Shown: positions 23,850-33,040, counted from the stretch's first letter. The stretch is DNA of 64,000 nucleotides from Nocardiopsis sp. CNR-923 (GCF_001942255.1 NZ_MKKC01000098.1:1-64000); one strand, 5' to 3'. Notes: a model not told the origin generated them from the letters alone. Translations and numbers: made by a program.

Positions 23850-24289
23850 TAAGGGTCCTTCCCAAGGAGCGGGCCTCGGCCGTCAGCGGGTGCTGGAGCG
23901 GCCGGCCCGGTGGTGCTATCCGGCAGGGGCCGGGTAGGGCTTGCCCCACGTGGATGCTGGAAACCGGCGATGACGGTCCCCTACCCAATCGCGGCGGGCT
24001 CTGGGTACAGCCAGACGTCGGGACGGATGGCTCGGTGGTGATGCCCGTCAGCCGTGGTGACACGCCCATCCGAGGAAGAGGCGCTGACTTTGGTGACGTG
24101 GGCACAGTCGCGGGAGAACCGCGGACTCGACACGTTGGCCACCGCCTCCGGACGGTCGTGAGACCGGACCGCCGGAGTATGGGTCGCGGAAGCCGCTGTG
24201 GCGGATGAGCACTCGCCCCGCAACGGGGCATCTGGTGCTTCACCTAGCCTAACATCACCTGAGGCCACGGCTATTCCTCAACACAGGTG
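23850..24289 (-). promoter_or_regulatory. Long leader/intergenic region upstream of rho
   Basis: There are 440 bases between the thrB stop and the rho start with no convincing protein-coding frame. Near the far end lies a small perfect hairpin, GCCCCG-TTG-CGGGGC (about 24214-24228), and an AT-richer patch, TGATGTTAGGCTAGGTG (minus strand, about 24240-24256), that could hold the rho promoter -10. If so, rho mRNA has an approximately 390-base leader, a plausible site for Rho autoregulation. That last point is inference. Confidence 0.4.
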
Positions 24290-25252
24290 CTACGGATGGG
24301 GAGATGGGGTCCGCACCCCCGCCGGCTCGACGCGCAGGGGGCGTATGTCCCAATCATTACCCGCCCGCCGCGTGATCAAATCAATCTGGTGGGCGATTTC
24401 CGGCGAATTCGCGCGCGCCTCGCCCTCCGCCGCGGCGCACAGGACCAGCACCGTGGGCCCCGCTCCGGAGACCACAGCGGGCAAACCCTCGTGTTCGCGC
24501 AGGTCACGGATGAGTTCGAGGGTACGCGGCATGGCCGGCTCCCGGTAGGATTCGTGTAGCCGATCCGCGGTGGCCGCGGACAGGATTTCCGGGTGGCCAC
24601 AAACGGCCGCCGTCATCAGCGCCGAGCGGCCCGCGTTGAAGGCCGCGTCCGCGTGCGACACGCGCTCGGGCAGCAGGCCCCGCGCGTGTTCGGTGGACAG
24701 CCGCCACGAGGGAACACACAGGACCGGCAGGATCCGGGGGTCGGGAGCGAGGGAGACCGCGCCCCACCGGCCCGCGTCCCGGTAGGCGATCGTGTAGCCG
24801 CCGTAGACGCAGGGGGCCACGTTGTCCGGGTGGCCCTCGATGTCAGCGGCGATCTGGTAGATCCAGTCCCGGTCGGGGCCCCCGTCCGGACCGGTCCGGC
24901 CCAGCAGCGCGGCGGCGGCCGCGACGCCCCCGACGATCGCCGACGAGGACGAGCCGAGGCCACTCGCGTGCGGGACCTCGTTGACGCACGTCAGGTCGAT
25001 GCCGGGCAGCTTCTCCCCACCGCACTCGAAGGCCTCCCGCAGGGAGCGCACCACGAGGTGGCGCTCGTCGAGGGGCAGTTCATCGGCCCCCTCGCCGGTG
25101 ACCCGGACGCTGATCCGGTCGTCGTCGCGCACGGTGGCGTCGAACCGGTTGTACAGCCGCACGGCGAGGCCGAGGGCGTCGAAGCCCGGACCGAGGTTGG
25201 CGCTGGTGGCCGGCGCGTGGACGGTCACGCGCTCGGGGCGCGATGGGGTCAT
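24290..25252 (-). CDS. thrB: Homoserine kinase
   Basis: It phosphorylates homoserine with ATP in threonine synthesis. This is a GHMP-family kinase of 320 residues. The substrate loop VTVHAPATSANLGPGFDALG is near the start, the ATP-binding motif PHASGLGSSSS is at 94-104, and the C-terminal VSGAGPTVLVL is the third GHMP motif. The ATG at 25252 gives MTPSRPERVT. It follows thrC by 32 bases, so thrC-thrB is an operon on the minus strand. Confidence 0.96.
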   Translation of the reverse strand: MTPSRPERVTVHAPATSANLGPGFDALGLAVRLYNRFDATVRDDDRISVRVTGEGADELPLDERHLVVRSLREAFECGGEKLPGIDLTCVNEVPHASGLGSSSSAIVGGVAAAAALLGRTGPDGGPDRDWIYQIAADIEGHPDNVAPCVYGGYTIAYRDAGRWGAVSLAPDPRILPVLCVPSWRLSTEHARGLLPERVSHADAAFNAGRSALMTAAVCGHPEILSAATADRLHESYREPAMPRTLELIRDLREHEGLPAVVSGAGPTVLVLCAAAEGEARANSPEIAHQIDLITRRAGNDWDIRPLRVEPAGVRTPSPHP

Positions 25253-25284
25253 CGTGGGTTCCTTCTGGGGATTCCCCGAGGCGC

Positions 25285-26349
25285 TCAGACGAGTCCGAGG
25301 GCTTCGGCAGCGGCGCGGGCGTCGACCGGGACGGTGGTGGCGGAGGAGGCGCCGGCCAGGGCCCAGTCCGGGTCCTTGAGCCCGTTGCCGGTGACGGTGC
25401 AGACCACCCGGACGCCGCGTGGGACCAGCCCCGCCTTGGCGGCCTTGAGCAGACCGGCAACGCTGGCGGCGGAGGCGAGTTCGACGAACACGCCCTCCTC
25501 GGCGGCGAGCAGCCTGTAGGCCGCCATGATCTCGCGGTCGGTCACCTTGTCGATGAGGCCGCCGGACTCGTCCCGGGCCTGTTCGGCCAGCTTCCAGGAG
25601 GCGGGGTTGCCGATGCGGATCGCGGTGGCGATGGTGCTCGGGCTGGTGACGGGCGCGCCGTCGACGATCGGTGCGGAACCGCTGGCCTGGAAGCCGAACA
25701 TGCGCGGGTTCCGGGTGGAGATCCCGTCCTTGGCGTACTCGGTGTAACCCATCCAGTAGGCACTGATGTTGCCCGCGTTGCCGACGGGGATGCAGTGGAT
25801 GTCCGGCGCGTCGCCGAGGGCGTCGACGATCTCGAAGGCCGCGGTCTTCTGGCCCTGAAGTCGGTAGGGGTTGACCGAGTTCACCAGTGCGACCGGGTAG
25901 TCGACACTGAGCTTGCGGGCGAGTTCGAGGCAGTCGTCGAAGTTGCCGTCCACCTGGAGCAGGCGGGCGCCGTGGACGAGCGCCTGGGCGAGCTTGCCCA
26001 TGGCGATCTTGCCCTGGGGCACGAGCACGGCGCAGGTCATGCCCGCGCGGATGGCGTACGCCGCGGCGCTCGCGCTGGTGTTTCCGGTGGAGGCGCAGAT
26101 CACGGCCTTGGCGCCGTCCTCGGCGGCCTTGGTGATGGCCAGGGTCATGCCGCGGTCCTTGAACGACCCGGTGGGGTTGAGCCCCTCGACCTTGAGGTAG
26201 ACCTCGCAGCCCGTCAGCTCGGACACGCGCGTCGCCGGGAGCAGGGGCGTGCCGCCCTCCTGGAGGGTGACGACGGGGGTGTTCTCGTTGACGGGGAGGC
26301 GGTCGCGGTACTCCTCGACGACCCCTCGCCACGCCCGTGCCATGCTCAC
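25285..26349 (-). CDS. thrC: Threonine synthase
   Basis: The PLP enzyme that converts O-phosphohomoserine to threonine, 354 residues, the short bacterial form. The PLP lysine is K64 in [10 protein letters not shown]; the phosphate-binding loop is [12 protein letters not shown]. The last enzyme of the pathway precedes the kinase in this operon. It is separated from hom by 318 bases that hold a hairpin, so hom and thrC need not be co-transcribed. Confidence 0.96.
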   Translation of the reverse strand: MSMARAWRGVVEEYRDRLPVNENTPVVTLQEGGTPLLPATRVSELTGCEVYLKVEGLNPTGSFKDRGMTLAITKAAEDGAKAVICASTGNTSASAAAYAIRAGMTCAVLVPQGKIAMGKLAQALVHGARLLQVDGNFDDCLELARKLSVDYPVALVNSVNPYRLQGQKTAAFEIVDALGDAPDIHCIPVGNAGNISAYWMGYTEYAKDGISTRNPRMFGFQASGSAPIVDGAPVTSPSTIATAIRIGNPASWKLAEQARDESGGLIDKVTDREIMAAYRLLAAEEGVFVELASAASVAGLLKAAKAGLVPRGVRVVCTVTGNGLKDPDWALAGASSATTVPVDARAAAEALGLV

Positions 26350-26667
26350 GACTGTTCCCTCTCGGGTGGATGCGGCTTCGCTTGACGCGCAGATGGACTC
26401 GGCGGGGCGGTCGCCCTCGCGGTGCCGCCGCCACCGGCTACGAGTCTATGGCCCCACCGGGACCATCTCGAATCGCGGTCGCTCGTCCCACCATCCGGAC
26501 ACCGGACCCGGGACGGCGGCCCCGGGGCCGTGTCCGTCCGCGCCTGCGCGGGGGTTCCACGGTCCGGGCGCGGACGGACGTCCGATCCCGTGTCTGCGAC
26601 CCGCCCCGGCCCGCGGCGCGCCGACGACCCCACTGAGTGACCGCCCCCTGGCCCTGGGGAAGGAAGG
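26350..26667 (-). other. Gap between hom and thrC with a long hairpin, no gene
   Basis: No coding frame is supported. A perfect 13-bp inverted repeat (26532-26544 and 26567-26579; GTCCGTCCGCGCC and complement) with a 22-base loop lies about 90 bases past the hom stop. It can serve as a hom terminator or as a leader structure for thrC. No short Thr-rich leader peptide typical of attenuation was found. Confidence 0.45.
26532..26579 (-). terminator. Candidate terminator downstream of hom
   Basis: A 13-bp perfect stem closed by a 22-base loop that itself has GCGCGG-type complementarity. Its position, between hom and thrC on the same strand, leaves terminator or attenuator both possible. Confidence 0.5.
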
Positions 26668-27954
26668 TCAGTCGGAGAAGGTCTCCACACGCATCACGCT
26701 GGCCACCTCACGGACCAACTCGTGGCCGCGCAGACGCTCCACCGTGCTGCGGAGCGCGGAGTCCGGGGCGGGGTGGCTGACCAGGACGAGCTGCGCGTCC
26801 TCCCCGCTGCCCTCCTGGCGCACGTTCTTGATCGACACGCCGTGGTCGGCGAAGACCTCGGCGACCTTCGAGAGCACGCCCGGCCGGTCCGCCACGTCCA
26901 GCGACACGTGGTAACTGGTGATGGTGTGGCCCATGTCATGCACAGGGAGCCCGGTGTCGTGCGCCCCCTCGGCCACGTGGGTATGGGCGAGCCGGTTGCG
27001 CGCGACGGCCACCACGTCGCCGAGGACGGCGCTGGCCGTGGGTGTGCCCCCGGCGCCCGCGCCGTAGAACATCAGCCGACCAGCGGACTCGGCCTCGACG
27101 AACACCGCGTTGTAGGCCTCCTTGACGCTGGCCAGGGGGTGCTCGACGGGCAGCATCACCGGGTGGACGCGCACGCCCACGGACTCGCCGTCCTGCGAGC
27201 GCTGGCAGATCGCCAGGAGTTTGACGACGCAGCCCATGGCGCGGGCACTGGCGATGTCCGCGGCCGACACCGCGGTGATCCCCTCGCGGTGGACGTCGGC
27301 TGCGGTCACCCGCTGGGTGTGGAAGGCGAGCCGGGCCAGGATGGCGGCCTTGGCGGCGGCGTCGAAGCCCTCGACGTCGGCGGTGGGGTCGGCCTCGGCG
27401 TAGCCCAGGGCCTGGGCCTCCTCCAGGGACTCGGTGAAGCCGGCGCCCAGGGAGTCCATGCGGTCGAGGATGTAGTTCGTCGTGCCGTTGACGATGCCGA
27501 GCACACGGTTGACACGGTCCCCCGCGAGGGAGTCGCGCAGCGGGCGCAGCAGCGGGATGGCCCCGGCCACCGAGGCCTCGTAGTACAGGTCCACCCCGGC
27601 GTCGCGGGCGGCCGCGTGCAGGGTCTGGCCGTCCTCGGCCAGCAGCGCCTTGTTCGCTGTCACCACGGACTTACCCGCCTTGATCGCGGCGAGGATGAGC
27701 GAGCGGGCCGGTTCGATCCCGCCGATCACCTCCACGACGAGGTCGATGTCGGGCCGGGTGACCAGGCCCGTGGCGTCGGTGGTCAGCAGTGACGGGTCGA
27801 CACCGCGGTCCCTGTCCAGACGGCGCACCGCGATGCCGCCGACCTCGATCGGCGTGCCCACTCGCGCGGCCAGCTCGTCGGACTGCTCCTCGATCAGGCG
27901 GACGACTTCCGCGCCCACAACGCCGCATCCGAGCAGCGCCACCTTCATCGCCAT
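26668..27954 (-). CDS. hom: Homoserine dehydrogenase
   Basis: It reduces aspartate semialdehyde to homoserine, the branch to threonine and methionine, 428 residues. The NAD(P) loop is VALLGCGVVGAEV at the start; the catalytic domain has EVIGGIEPA, TANKALLAEDG and VNGTTNYILDRM; the C-terminal ACT domain (about 350-428) with YHVSLDVADRPGVLSKVAEVFADHGVSI makes it the threonine-regulated form. The start ATG at 27954 has GGGAG about 10 bases upstream; ATG 27948 is the alternative. It follows lysA by 65 bases, so lysA-hom are probably co-transcribed. Confidence 0.95.
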   Translation of the reverse strand: MAMKVALLGCGVVGAEVVRLIEEQSDELAARVGTPIEVGGIAVRRLDRDRGVDPSLLTTDATGLVTRPDIDLVVEVIGGIEPARSLILAAIKAGKSVVTANKALLAEDGQTLHAAARDAGVDLYYEASVAGAIPLLRPLRDSLAGDRVNRVLGIVNGTTNYILDRMDSLGAGFTESLEEAQALGYAEADPTADVEGFDAAAKAAILARLAFHTQRVTAADVHREGITAVSAADIASARAMGCVVKLLAICQRSQDGESVGVRVHPVMLPVEHPLASVKEAYNAVFVEAESAGRLMFYGAGAGGTPTASAVLGDVVAVARNRLAHTHVAEGAHDTGLPVHDMGHTITSYHVSLDVADRPGVLSKVAEVFADHGVSIKNVRQEGSGEDAQLVLVSHPAPDSALRSTVERLRGHELVREVASVMRVETFSD

Positions 27955-28019
27955 TTGGGCGTGACTCCCACTTCTCTCGTGTCCTACCGTCGGGCGGCCG
28001 CGCCGCGCCGGCGGCCGGT

Positions 28020-29405
28020 TCAGCCTACGTCGAGGCGGAGGAGGTCCTCCTCGGTCTCCCTGCGCACGATGACCCGTGCCCGCCCGTCCCGGACCGCGAC
28101 CATGGCGGGGCGGGGCAGGTGGTTGTAGTTGCTCGCCATGGAGTAGCAGTAGGCGCCGGTGGCGGCGACCGCCACCAGGTCGCCGGGCCGGAGGTCGGCG
28201 GGCAGGTAGAGGTCGTGCACGATGATGTCGCCGCTCTCGCAGTGCTTGCCGACCAGGCGGGAGAGCATCGGTTCGGCGGCGCTCTCCCGAGACGCCAGTT
28301 GGCTGGTGTACTCCGAGCCGTAGAGGGCGGTGCGGATGTTGTCGCTCATGCCTCCGTCGACGCTGACGTAGGTGCGGATGCCCTCGACGTCCTTGACGGT
28401 GCCGACCTCGTAGACGGTGATCCCGGCGGGACCGGCGATGGCGCGGCCGGGCTCGACCGCGATGCGCGGTACCGGCAGCCCGGCCTCCTCGCACTCGCGG
28501 CGGACGATGGCCGTGAGGCTCTCGGCGATGCTCTTGGGGTCGAGCGGGTCGTCGCCCGAGGTGTAGGCGATACCGAGGCCGCCGCCGAGGTCGAGTTCGG
28601 CGAGTGTGACCCCCAGTTCCTCGTGGATCCCGGTGAGGAAGCGGGTGACGCGTCGGGCCGCGACCTCGAAGCCGGAGGTGTCGAAGATCTGCGAGCCGAT
28701 GTGCGAGTGCAGCCCCACCAGGTCCAGGTGCGGCGCGTCGAGCACGCGGCGGACGGCCTCGGCCGCGGCGCCGGTGCTCAGGGCGAACCCGAACTTCTGG
28801 TCGTCGTGCGCGGTGGCGACGAACTCGTGGGTGTGGGCCTCGACGCCGGTCGTGACGCGGATGAGGACCCCGGGGCGGCGGTCCAGCTCCGCGGCGACGG
28901 ACTCCAGGCGCTCGATCTCGTCGAGGGAGTCGATGATGATCCGGCCGACCCCGGCCTCGACCGCGCGGCGCAGCTCCGTCGCGGACTTGTTGTTGCCGTG
29001 CATGCCCACCCGCTCGGGCGGCACCCCCGCGGCGAGGGCGACGGCGAGCTCGCCTCCGGAGCAGACGTCGAGCTTGAGGCCCTCCTCGACCACCCAGCGC
29101 GCGACGGCCTTGGTCAGCAGGGCCTTGCCCGCGTAGTAGACGTCGGCGTCGGTGAACGCGTCGCGGTAGTCGCGGGCCCGGCCCCGGAAGTCCTCCTCGT
29201 CCATGACGAACAGCGGTGTGCCGTGGGTCTCGGCGAGTTCGCGCACGCCGACGCCCCCGACGACGACCTCGCCGTCCGCGCGTCGGGCGGTGGCGGGCCA
29301 CACCCGGGGGTCGAGGCCGTTGAGGTCCTCGGGCGGCAGCGGCGGATGGTCCTCCGGCAGGATCTCCGCGTGGCGTGATCCGGCGGGGTGGGCGTAGCGG
29401 CTCAT
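28020..29405 (-). CDS. lysA: Diaminopimelate decarboxylase
   Basis: The PLP enzyme making lysine from meso-DAP, 461 residues. The PLP lysine is K94 in [36 protein letters not shown] and EPGRAI mark the fold-III decarboxylase barrel and C-terminal sheet. The N-terminal 45 residues ([15 protein letters not shown]) are the actinobacterial extension. It lies downstream of nrtL and upstream of hom, consistent with an aspartate-family amino acid block. Confidence 0.96.
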   Translation of the reverse strand: MSRYAHPAGSRHAEILPEDHPPLPPEDLNGLDPRVWPATARRADGEVVVGGVGVRELAETHGTPLFVMDEEDFRGRARDYRDAFTDADVYYAGKALLTKAVARWVVEEGLKLDVCSGGELAVALAAGVPPERVGMHGNNKSATELRRAVEAGVGRIIIDSLDEIERLESVAAELDRRPGVLIRVTTGVEAHTHEFVATAHDDQKFGFALSTGAAAEAVRRVLDAPHLDLVGLHSHIGSQIFDTSGFEVAARRVTRFLTGIHEELGVTLAELDLGGGLGIAYTSGDDPLDPKSIAESLTAIVRRECEEAGLPVPRIAVEPGRAIAGPAGITVYEVGTVKDVEGIRTYVSVDGGMSDNIRTALYGSEYTSQLASRESAAEPMLSRLVGKHCESGDIIVHDLYLPADLRPGDLVAVAATGAYCYSMASNYNHLPRPAMVAVRDGRARVIVRRETEEDLLRLDVG

Positions 29406-29522
29406 GATGGGCTTTCGGCTGGGATGCGGCTGTGCTGGTGGCGGAGGCCCCTGTTCCTATTGTCCACTCACCCGGTAGGGACACAGGAGTTGGGTCGGCC
29501 CGTCGGGCGGGGCGCGGGATGT

Positions 29523-30599
29523 CTACAGCCTTGTGGGCGCCGACACCCCGAGCAGGAAGAGCCCGGTGCGCAGAACCCCGGCGACGGCGGCTGGCAGCGC
29601 CGGGTCCACGGAGGCCCGCTCCGCCCCCTCGGGGTCGGCGGTGGGGCACGTTCGCCACTCATCGTAGGCACTGGCCAGTGCCTCCAGGTATCTGACCAGG
29701 ATATGGGGTTCCTCTCGGCGCACCGCCGTGTCGACGGCGCTGGTGCCGTCGAAGAGGAGTCCGCGGACCCTGGTCGTGTGGCGGAGGCAGGGGACGGGCT
29801 CGGTCCCGCCCTCTCCCGCCCAGCGCACGCGGCTGACCGCGTGCGCGTGGGCGTAGCGCAGCCGGAAGGCGGGGTTGGCGTCGGTGAGGCGGACCCAGGC
29901 GCCGGGGTACTCGGCGGAGGGCAGGACTGGCAGGTCGCGGCCGGTCGTCTCGGCCTCGCGCGGATGCTCGGGGATCGACCGGCAGAACGCGATGCGCGCG
30001 CTGGCCTCACCCACCGTGCCGAGGACGCGCGCGGCGGGGGTGACCGGCTCCCTGTGCTCTCCGTCAAGGTAGGGGTCGCGCCAGGAGACCTCGGCGTCGT
30101 CGGGGCCCGGTGGAGGAGGCGGCTCGGCGGTCGCGATGGCCAGACGCCGCCGGGCGTCGGCGCGCGCGAGACGGCGGGCCTGGGCCACGGGGCCGGCCTC
30201 GTGCAGAGGGGTGGTCGGCCACTCCCCCTGGCCGTTCCAGGCCCGGCCGGTCAGGAGGCGGGGGCCGTTCGCCGCCGCGGCCAGCAGGTCCCGGTGCTGC
30301 GCGTCCGTGAAGGTGACGTTGACGAAGCCGCGCGCGTCGTCGTCCGCGTGGGCGTAGTCGACCAGGCCCTCGTCACGCATGCGGGCCAGTTCGCCGACGA
30401 CGCGCCCGGACACGGCCGACGGCCGGGAACGCCTGCCGGCGACCAGTCGGACGAGGCGGGGCGCGAGCGCGCTCGCCGCGTCGGCGCCCTCCTCGGCGTG
30501 GTCGTTGCGCGGCCACACGAGGGGGACGTCGTCGGGGGCCAGGCCGTACGCGCGGACGGCGGCCCGGCGCAGCGCGGCCTCCAGGGTCCAGGGGGTCAC
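29523..30599 (-). CDS. ArgS-related anticodon-binding protein (NrtL-like)
   Basis: A 358-residue protein related only to the C-terminal, DALR-type anticodon-binding part of arginyl-tRNA synthetase. The final 110 residues show the DALR pattern (ILVRYLEALASAYDEW...AVAGVLRTGLFLLGVSAPTRL) and VSRVRWAGEG-like helices. The HIGH and KMSKS catalytic motifs of a synthetase are absent. Such genes sit next to lysA in Streptomyces and are annotated NrtL; their function is unknown. The GTG at 30599 overlaps the stop of the receiver gene upstream (GTGA), so the pair is translated together. Confidence 0.8.
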   Translation of the reverse strand: MTPWTLEAALRRAAVRAYGLAPDDVPLVWPRNDHAEEGADAASALAPRLVRLVAGRRSRPSAVSGRVVGELARMRDEGLVDYAHADDDARGFVNVTFTDAQHRDLLAAAANGPRLLTGRAWNGQGEWPTTPLHEAGPVAQARRLARADARRRLAIATAEPPPPPGPDDAEVSWRDPYLDGEHREPVTPAARVLGTVGEASARIAFCRSIPEHPREAETTGRDLPVLPSAEYPGAWVRLTDANPAFRLRYAHAHAVSRVRWAGEGGTEPVPCLRHTTRVRGLLFDGTSAVDTAVRREEPHILVRYLEALASAYDEWRTCPTADPEGAERASVDPALPAAVAGVLRTGLFLLGVSAPTRL

Positions 30600-30982
30600 G
30601 CTGGCTCCCCTTCGACGAGGGCGCGGATGACGTCGACCAGCTCGTCGGGGTCGAAGGGCTTGGTGACGTAGGCGTCGACCCCGATCCGCTCCCCGCGTTG
30701 ACGGTCGTCTCCCTGGGCACGTGCGGTGACCAGGACGAGCTTGCACTCGCGCGTGCGGTCGTCGGCGCGCAGGGACTCGGCCGCCGACCAGCCGTCCAGG
30801 CGCGGCATCATGACGTCGAGCGTGACGACGTGCGGGGCGATGTGCCCGGCGCGTTCGAGGCAGTCCTGGCCGTCGACCGCCGCGAAGACCTCGAACCCCT
30901 CCAGTTCGAGGTTCAGGCGGATCAGTTCCCGGATCACCTCGTCGTCGTCGACTACGAGAACCCGTGCGGGTAGGGCGTTCAC
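30596..30982 (-). CDS. Stand-alone response regulator receiver protein
   Basis: A 128-residue CheY-like receiver with no output domain. The acidic cluster is DDD (12-14), the phospho-acceptor D56 in VTLDVMMP, the conserved threonine T86 in LVTARAQ and K108 in YVTKPF. Single-domain receivers act in phosphorelays or by protein contact. It is translationally coupled to the NrtL-like gene and has no kinase nearby. The start is GTG at 30982 (VNALPARVLVVDDD). Confidence 0.9.
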   Translation of the reverse strand: MNALPARVLVVDDDEVIRELIRLNLELEGFEVFAAVDGQDCLERAGHIAPHVVTLDVMMPRLDGWSAAESLRADDRTRECKLVLVTARAQGDDRQRGERIGVDAYVTKPFDPDELVDVIRALVEGEPA

Positions 30983-31091
30983 GGGCGCGACACTAACCCC
31001 GTGGAGTGACGGGACACCACTGGATTGGCGGGATCCACAGAACGCGGCCGGGCGGGGTCGATCGGGTGGACGAACCGCACGGAGCCCCTGC

Positions 31092-31097
31092 TAAAGT
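31092..31097 (+). promoter_or_regulatory. Probable -10 element of tRNA-Arg
   Basis: TAAAGT fits TANNNT and ends 14 bases before the mature tRNA start at 31112. TGGACG at 31067-31072 is a possible but poor -35 with a 19-base spacer. Confidence 0.5.
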
Positions 31098-31111
31098 TGT
31101 TCACGCAGCGC

Positions 31112-31183
31112 GCCCCCTTAGCTCAGGGGATAGAGCAACGGCCTCCGGAGCCGTGTGCGCAGGTTCGAATCCTGCAGGGGGCA
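31112..31183 (+). tRNA. tRNA-Arg (anticodon CCG)
   Basis: A 72-base cloverleaf: acceptor GCCCCCT pairs with AGGGGGC; D-arm GCTC...GAGC; anticodon stem ACGGC/GCCGT around loop CTCCGGA, anticodon CCG, which reads the arginine codon CGG; T-arm GCAGG-TTCGAAT-CCTGC. The discriminator base is A at 31183. CCA is not encoded. It is followed within 55 bases by a perfect terminator hairpin. Confidence 0.97.
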
Positions 31184-31236
31184 CATCGCGGTGACCAGTA
31201 CCACACCACTGGTCACCTGCACACAAACATGATGAG

Positions 31237-31269
31237 AGGGCCGGACCCAGTCCCACTGGGTCCGGCCCT
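31237..31269 (+). terminator. Terminator of tRNA-Arg
   Basis: A perfect 15-bp stem, AGGGCCGGACCCAGT with its complement, and a CCC loop, followed by CTGTCGTTGTC. It is one of the strongest hairpins in the window. Confidence 0.85.
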
Positions 31270-31800
31270 CTGTCGTTGTCGACCGCGTGTCTCGGGTGGG
31301 TGGCGCGTGAGCCGTCAGGCCTCCTGGTCGACTCCCTCCGGGACCGTCCCCCCAGCCGTGGCCTTCCCGACCCCGCGTTCGTTCGCGGGCGGCGCCGTGG
31401 TACGGGCCACCGCGAACCGCCCCGTTCGGTGGGGTCGATCCGTTCAGCGCCTCTCCCCGCGCGTGCCCCGCGCGGGCCGGGCAGGCCAGGTTGATGGACC
31501 CGCCGGGCCCCAAGCGTCTCCCAGCGGTGATCGGCGTCCGATGGGGACCTCCTTGCCGGAACGGGCCAGGGGCCGGGTCAGGGCGATTTCGGGGTTCGCT
31601 CAGGGATGTCCCAGGGGGATCCGCACTGGCGCCGATAAAAATATGACGCCAATATTTTCGTGACATTCCGCGTGCACGAGCCCGCCGCCCGCGGGGACGT
31701 CACGCGGCGATGATCCGGGACGCCCCCATACCCGCAGACCGGCTCCTCCCCACTCCCGACAGTCAGTAGAACCTCCCCGCGAACCACGGAAACGGCCCGC
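31270..31800. other. Intergenic region between tRNA-Arg and the gutted peptidase gene
   Basis: There are 531 bases with no convincing gene. Overlapping frames on both strands are Arg/Pro/Gly-rich and match no family I recognise. The only distinct structure is an AT-rich inverted repeat at 31638-31658. The region may contain remnants of sequence lost with the neighbouring deletions. Confidence 0.5.
31638..31658. repeat. AT-rich inverted repeat upstream of the M28 remnant
   Basis: AAAATAT (31638-31644), a 7-base spacer and ATATTTT (31652-31658). It stands out sharply against the GC-rich background and is 143 bases ahead of the next start codon, so it could be an operator or an old promoter region. 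Confidence 0.4.
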
Positions 31801-32715
31801 ATGACCAGTTCCGCACGACCGATCGCCGACCACCCGAGACCGGGACGGGGCACCCGGATCCCCCCGCTGCTCGGGCTGCTCCTGCTCATCCTGCTGACCG
31901 TGCTCACGGTCCGCGACGTCGCGCCCCCTCCCCCCGCGCCGCGGGACGCGCCGGCGACGGCCTTCAGCGCCGAGCGGGCCCGCGAGCACATCGAACGGAT
32001 CGCCGGAGCTCCGCACCCGATGGGCTCCGACGAGCACGGGAGAGTGCGGGACCGCCTGGTGGAACGACTCCGGGCGACGGGACTGGAGCCTGAAGTGCAC
32101 GAGGCCGTCGGCGTCTTCCCACGCCAGGTCGACGGACCCGTCTCCACGGGACGGGTGCGGAACATCGTCGCCGTCGTCGAGGGCACCGATCCCACCGGTC
32201 AGGTGCTGCTGGCCGCGCACTACGACTCGGTGCCCTCCGGCTCCGGCGCCAACGACGACGGGGCGGGCGTGGCGACGGTTCTGGAGGTCGCCCGAGCCCT
32301 TCAGGAGCGCGAGGAGGCTCCGCGCAACGACATCGTCATCCTGCTGCTGCCCAACGACACCGACTACACCGCGTTCGACCTCGGCGGCCTTCGGGCGATG
32401 GACTTCGCCTACTCGGGCGGCAGCGCGCACTACCACAGCGCCCTGGACACACCCGAGAACGTCGACCCGGGGTCTCTGCAGCAGATGGGCGCCAACACGC
32501 TCGCCCTCGCCTCGGCCCTGGGAGCCCAGGACCTGCGGGCGCCCGTCTCCGAGGACGAACTCGTCTACTTCAACGTGCCGCCGGGAACGTTGGTCCACTT
32601 CCCCTCCGGTGCGATGCCGTTCCTGGCGCTCGCCGCGCTGGGGCTGTCCGTGGGGGCCGTCGCGCTGGCTCGGCGGCGTTCCCTGACCTCGCCGCTGAGG
32701 GTGCTCGGCGGGTAA
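31801..32715 (+). pseudogene. M28 family peptidase, internally deleted and 3' truncated
   Basis: A 304-residue frame. The N-terminal membrane helix (LLGLLLLILLTVLTV, about 22-37) and the start of the M28 domain are intact: H140 in AAHYDSVPSGSG and D152 in NDDG. At about residue 182 (base 32340) the sequence jumps from the VILL strand straight to LPNDTDYTAF, a segment that in relatives lies well over 60 residues further on. The catalytic glutamate pair and the next aspartate ligand are therefore absent, although the last ligand, H212 in HYHSALDT, remains. Full-length relatives continue through several more membrane helices; here only one is left. The enzyme cannot be active. The deletion keeps frame. 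Confidence 0.75.
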
Positions 32716-32728
32716 GGATCCGCTCGAC

Positions 32729-32854
32729 GTGAGGCTCATGGACTACGAGCACCTGACACCGGACTTCGAGGGGACCGCGGGGTACGCTTCCCCGCCGGAC
32801 GACCTCTACCTGTTGGTCGGCCGGGTGTCGGTGACCCGGGCCTACGAGCTCTGA
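32729..32854 (+). CDS. Possible 41-residue ORF or gene remnant
   Basis: GTG at 32729 opens a 41-codon frame (VRLMDYEHLTPDFEG..., ending DLYLLVGRVSVTRAYEL) that begins 14 bases after the M28 remnant. Its composition is protein-like (acidic, aromatic, few Arg/Pro runs), unlike random high-GC frames, but no family is recognised. It may be the surviving tail of another deleted gene. Confidence 0.3.
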   Translation: MRLMDYEHLTPDFEGTAGYASPPDDLYLLVGRVSVTRAYEL

Positions 32855-33040
32855 TGCGGCAGGGCCCGCGGAGGCCCGGCGGCGCTGGACCACGTCCACC
32901 GCGGCGTAGACCGCCCGCGACGCGTCCCCGACCGCCCACCGCCGCGGGAACACCCGGGCTTGCCGGCGATCGGGAGCGCCGACCGAAGTCGACCTCGCGA
33001 CGCCGGAACGGGTGCCGGAGCCGCGAGCGCCCAAGGCCGG

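Noticed and set aside
31112..31183. tRNA-Arg as an attachment site of an integrated element
   Set aside because: No integrase gene and no second copy of the tRNA 3' end was seen in the window; the tRNA is intact and followed by its own terminator.
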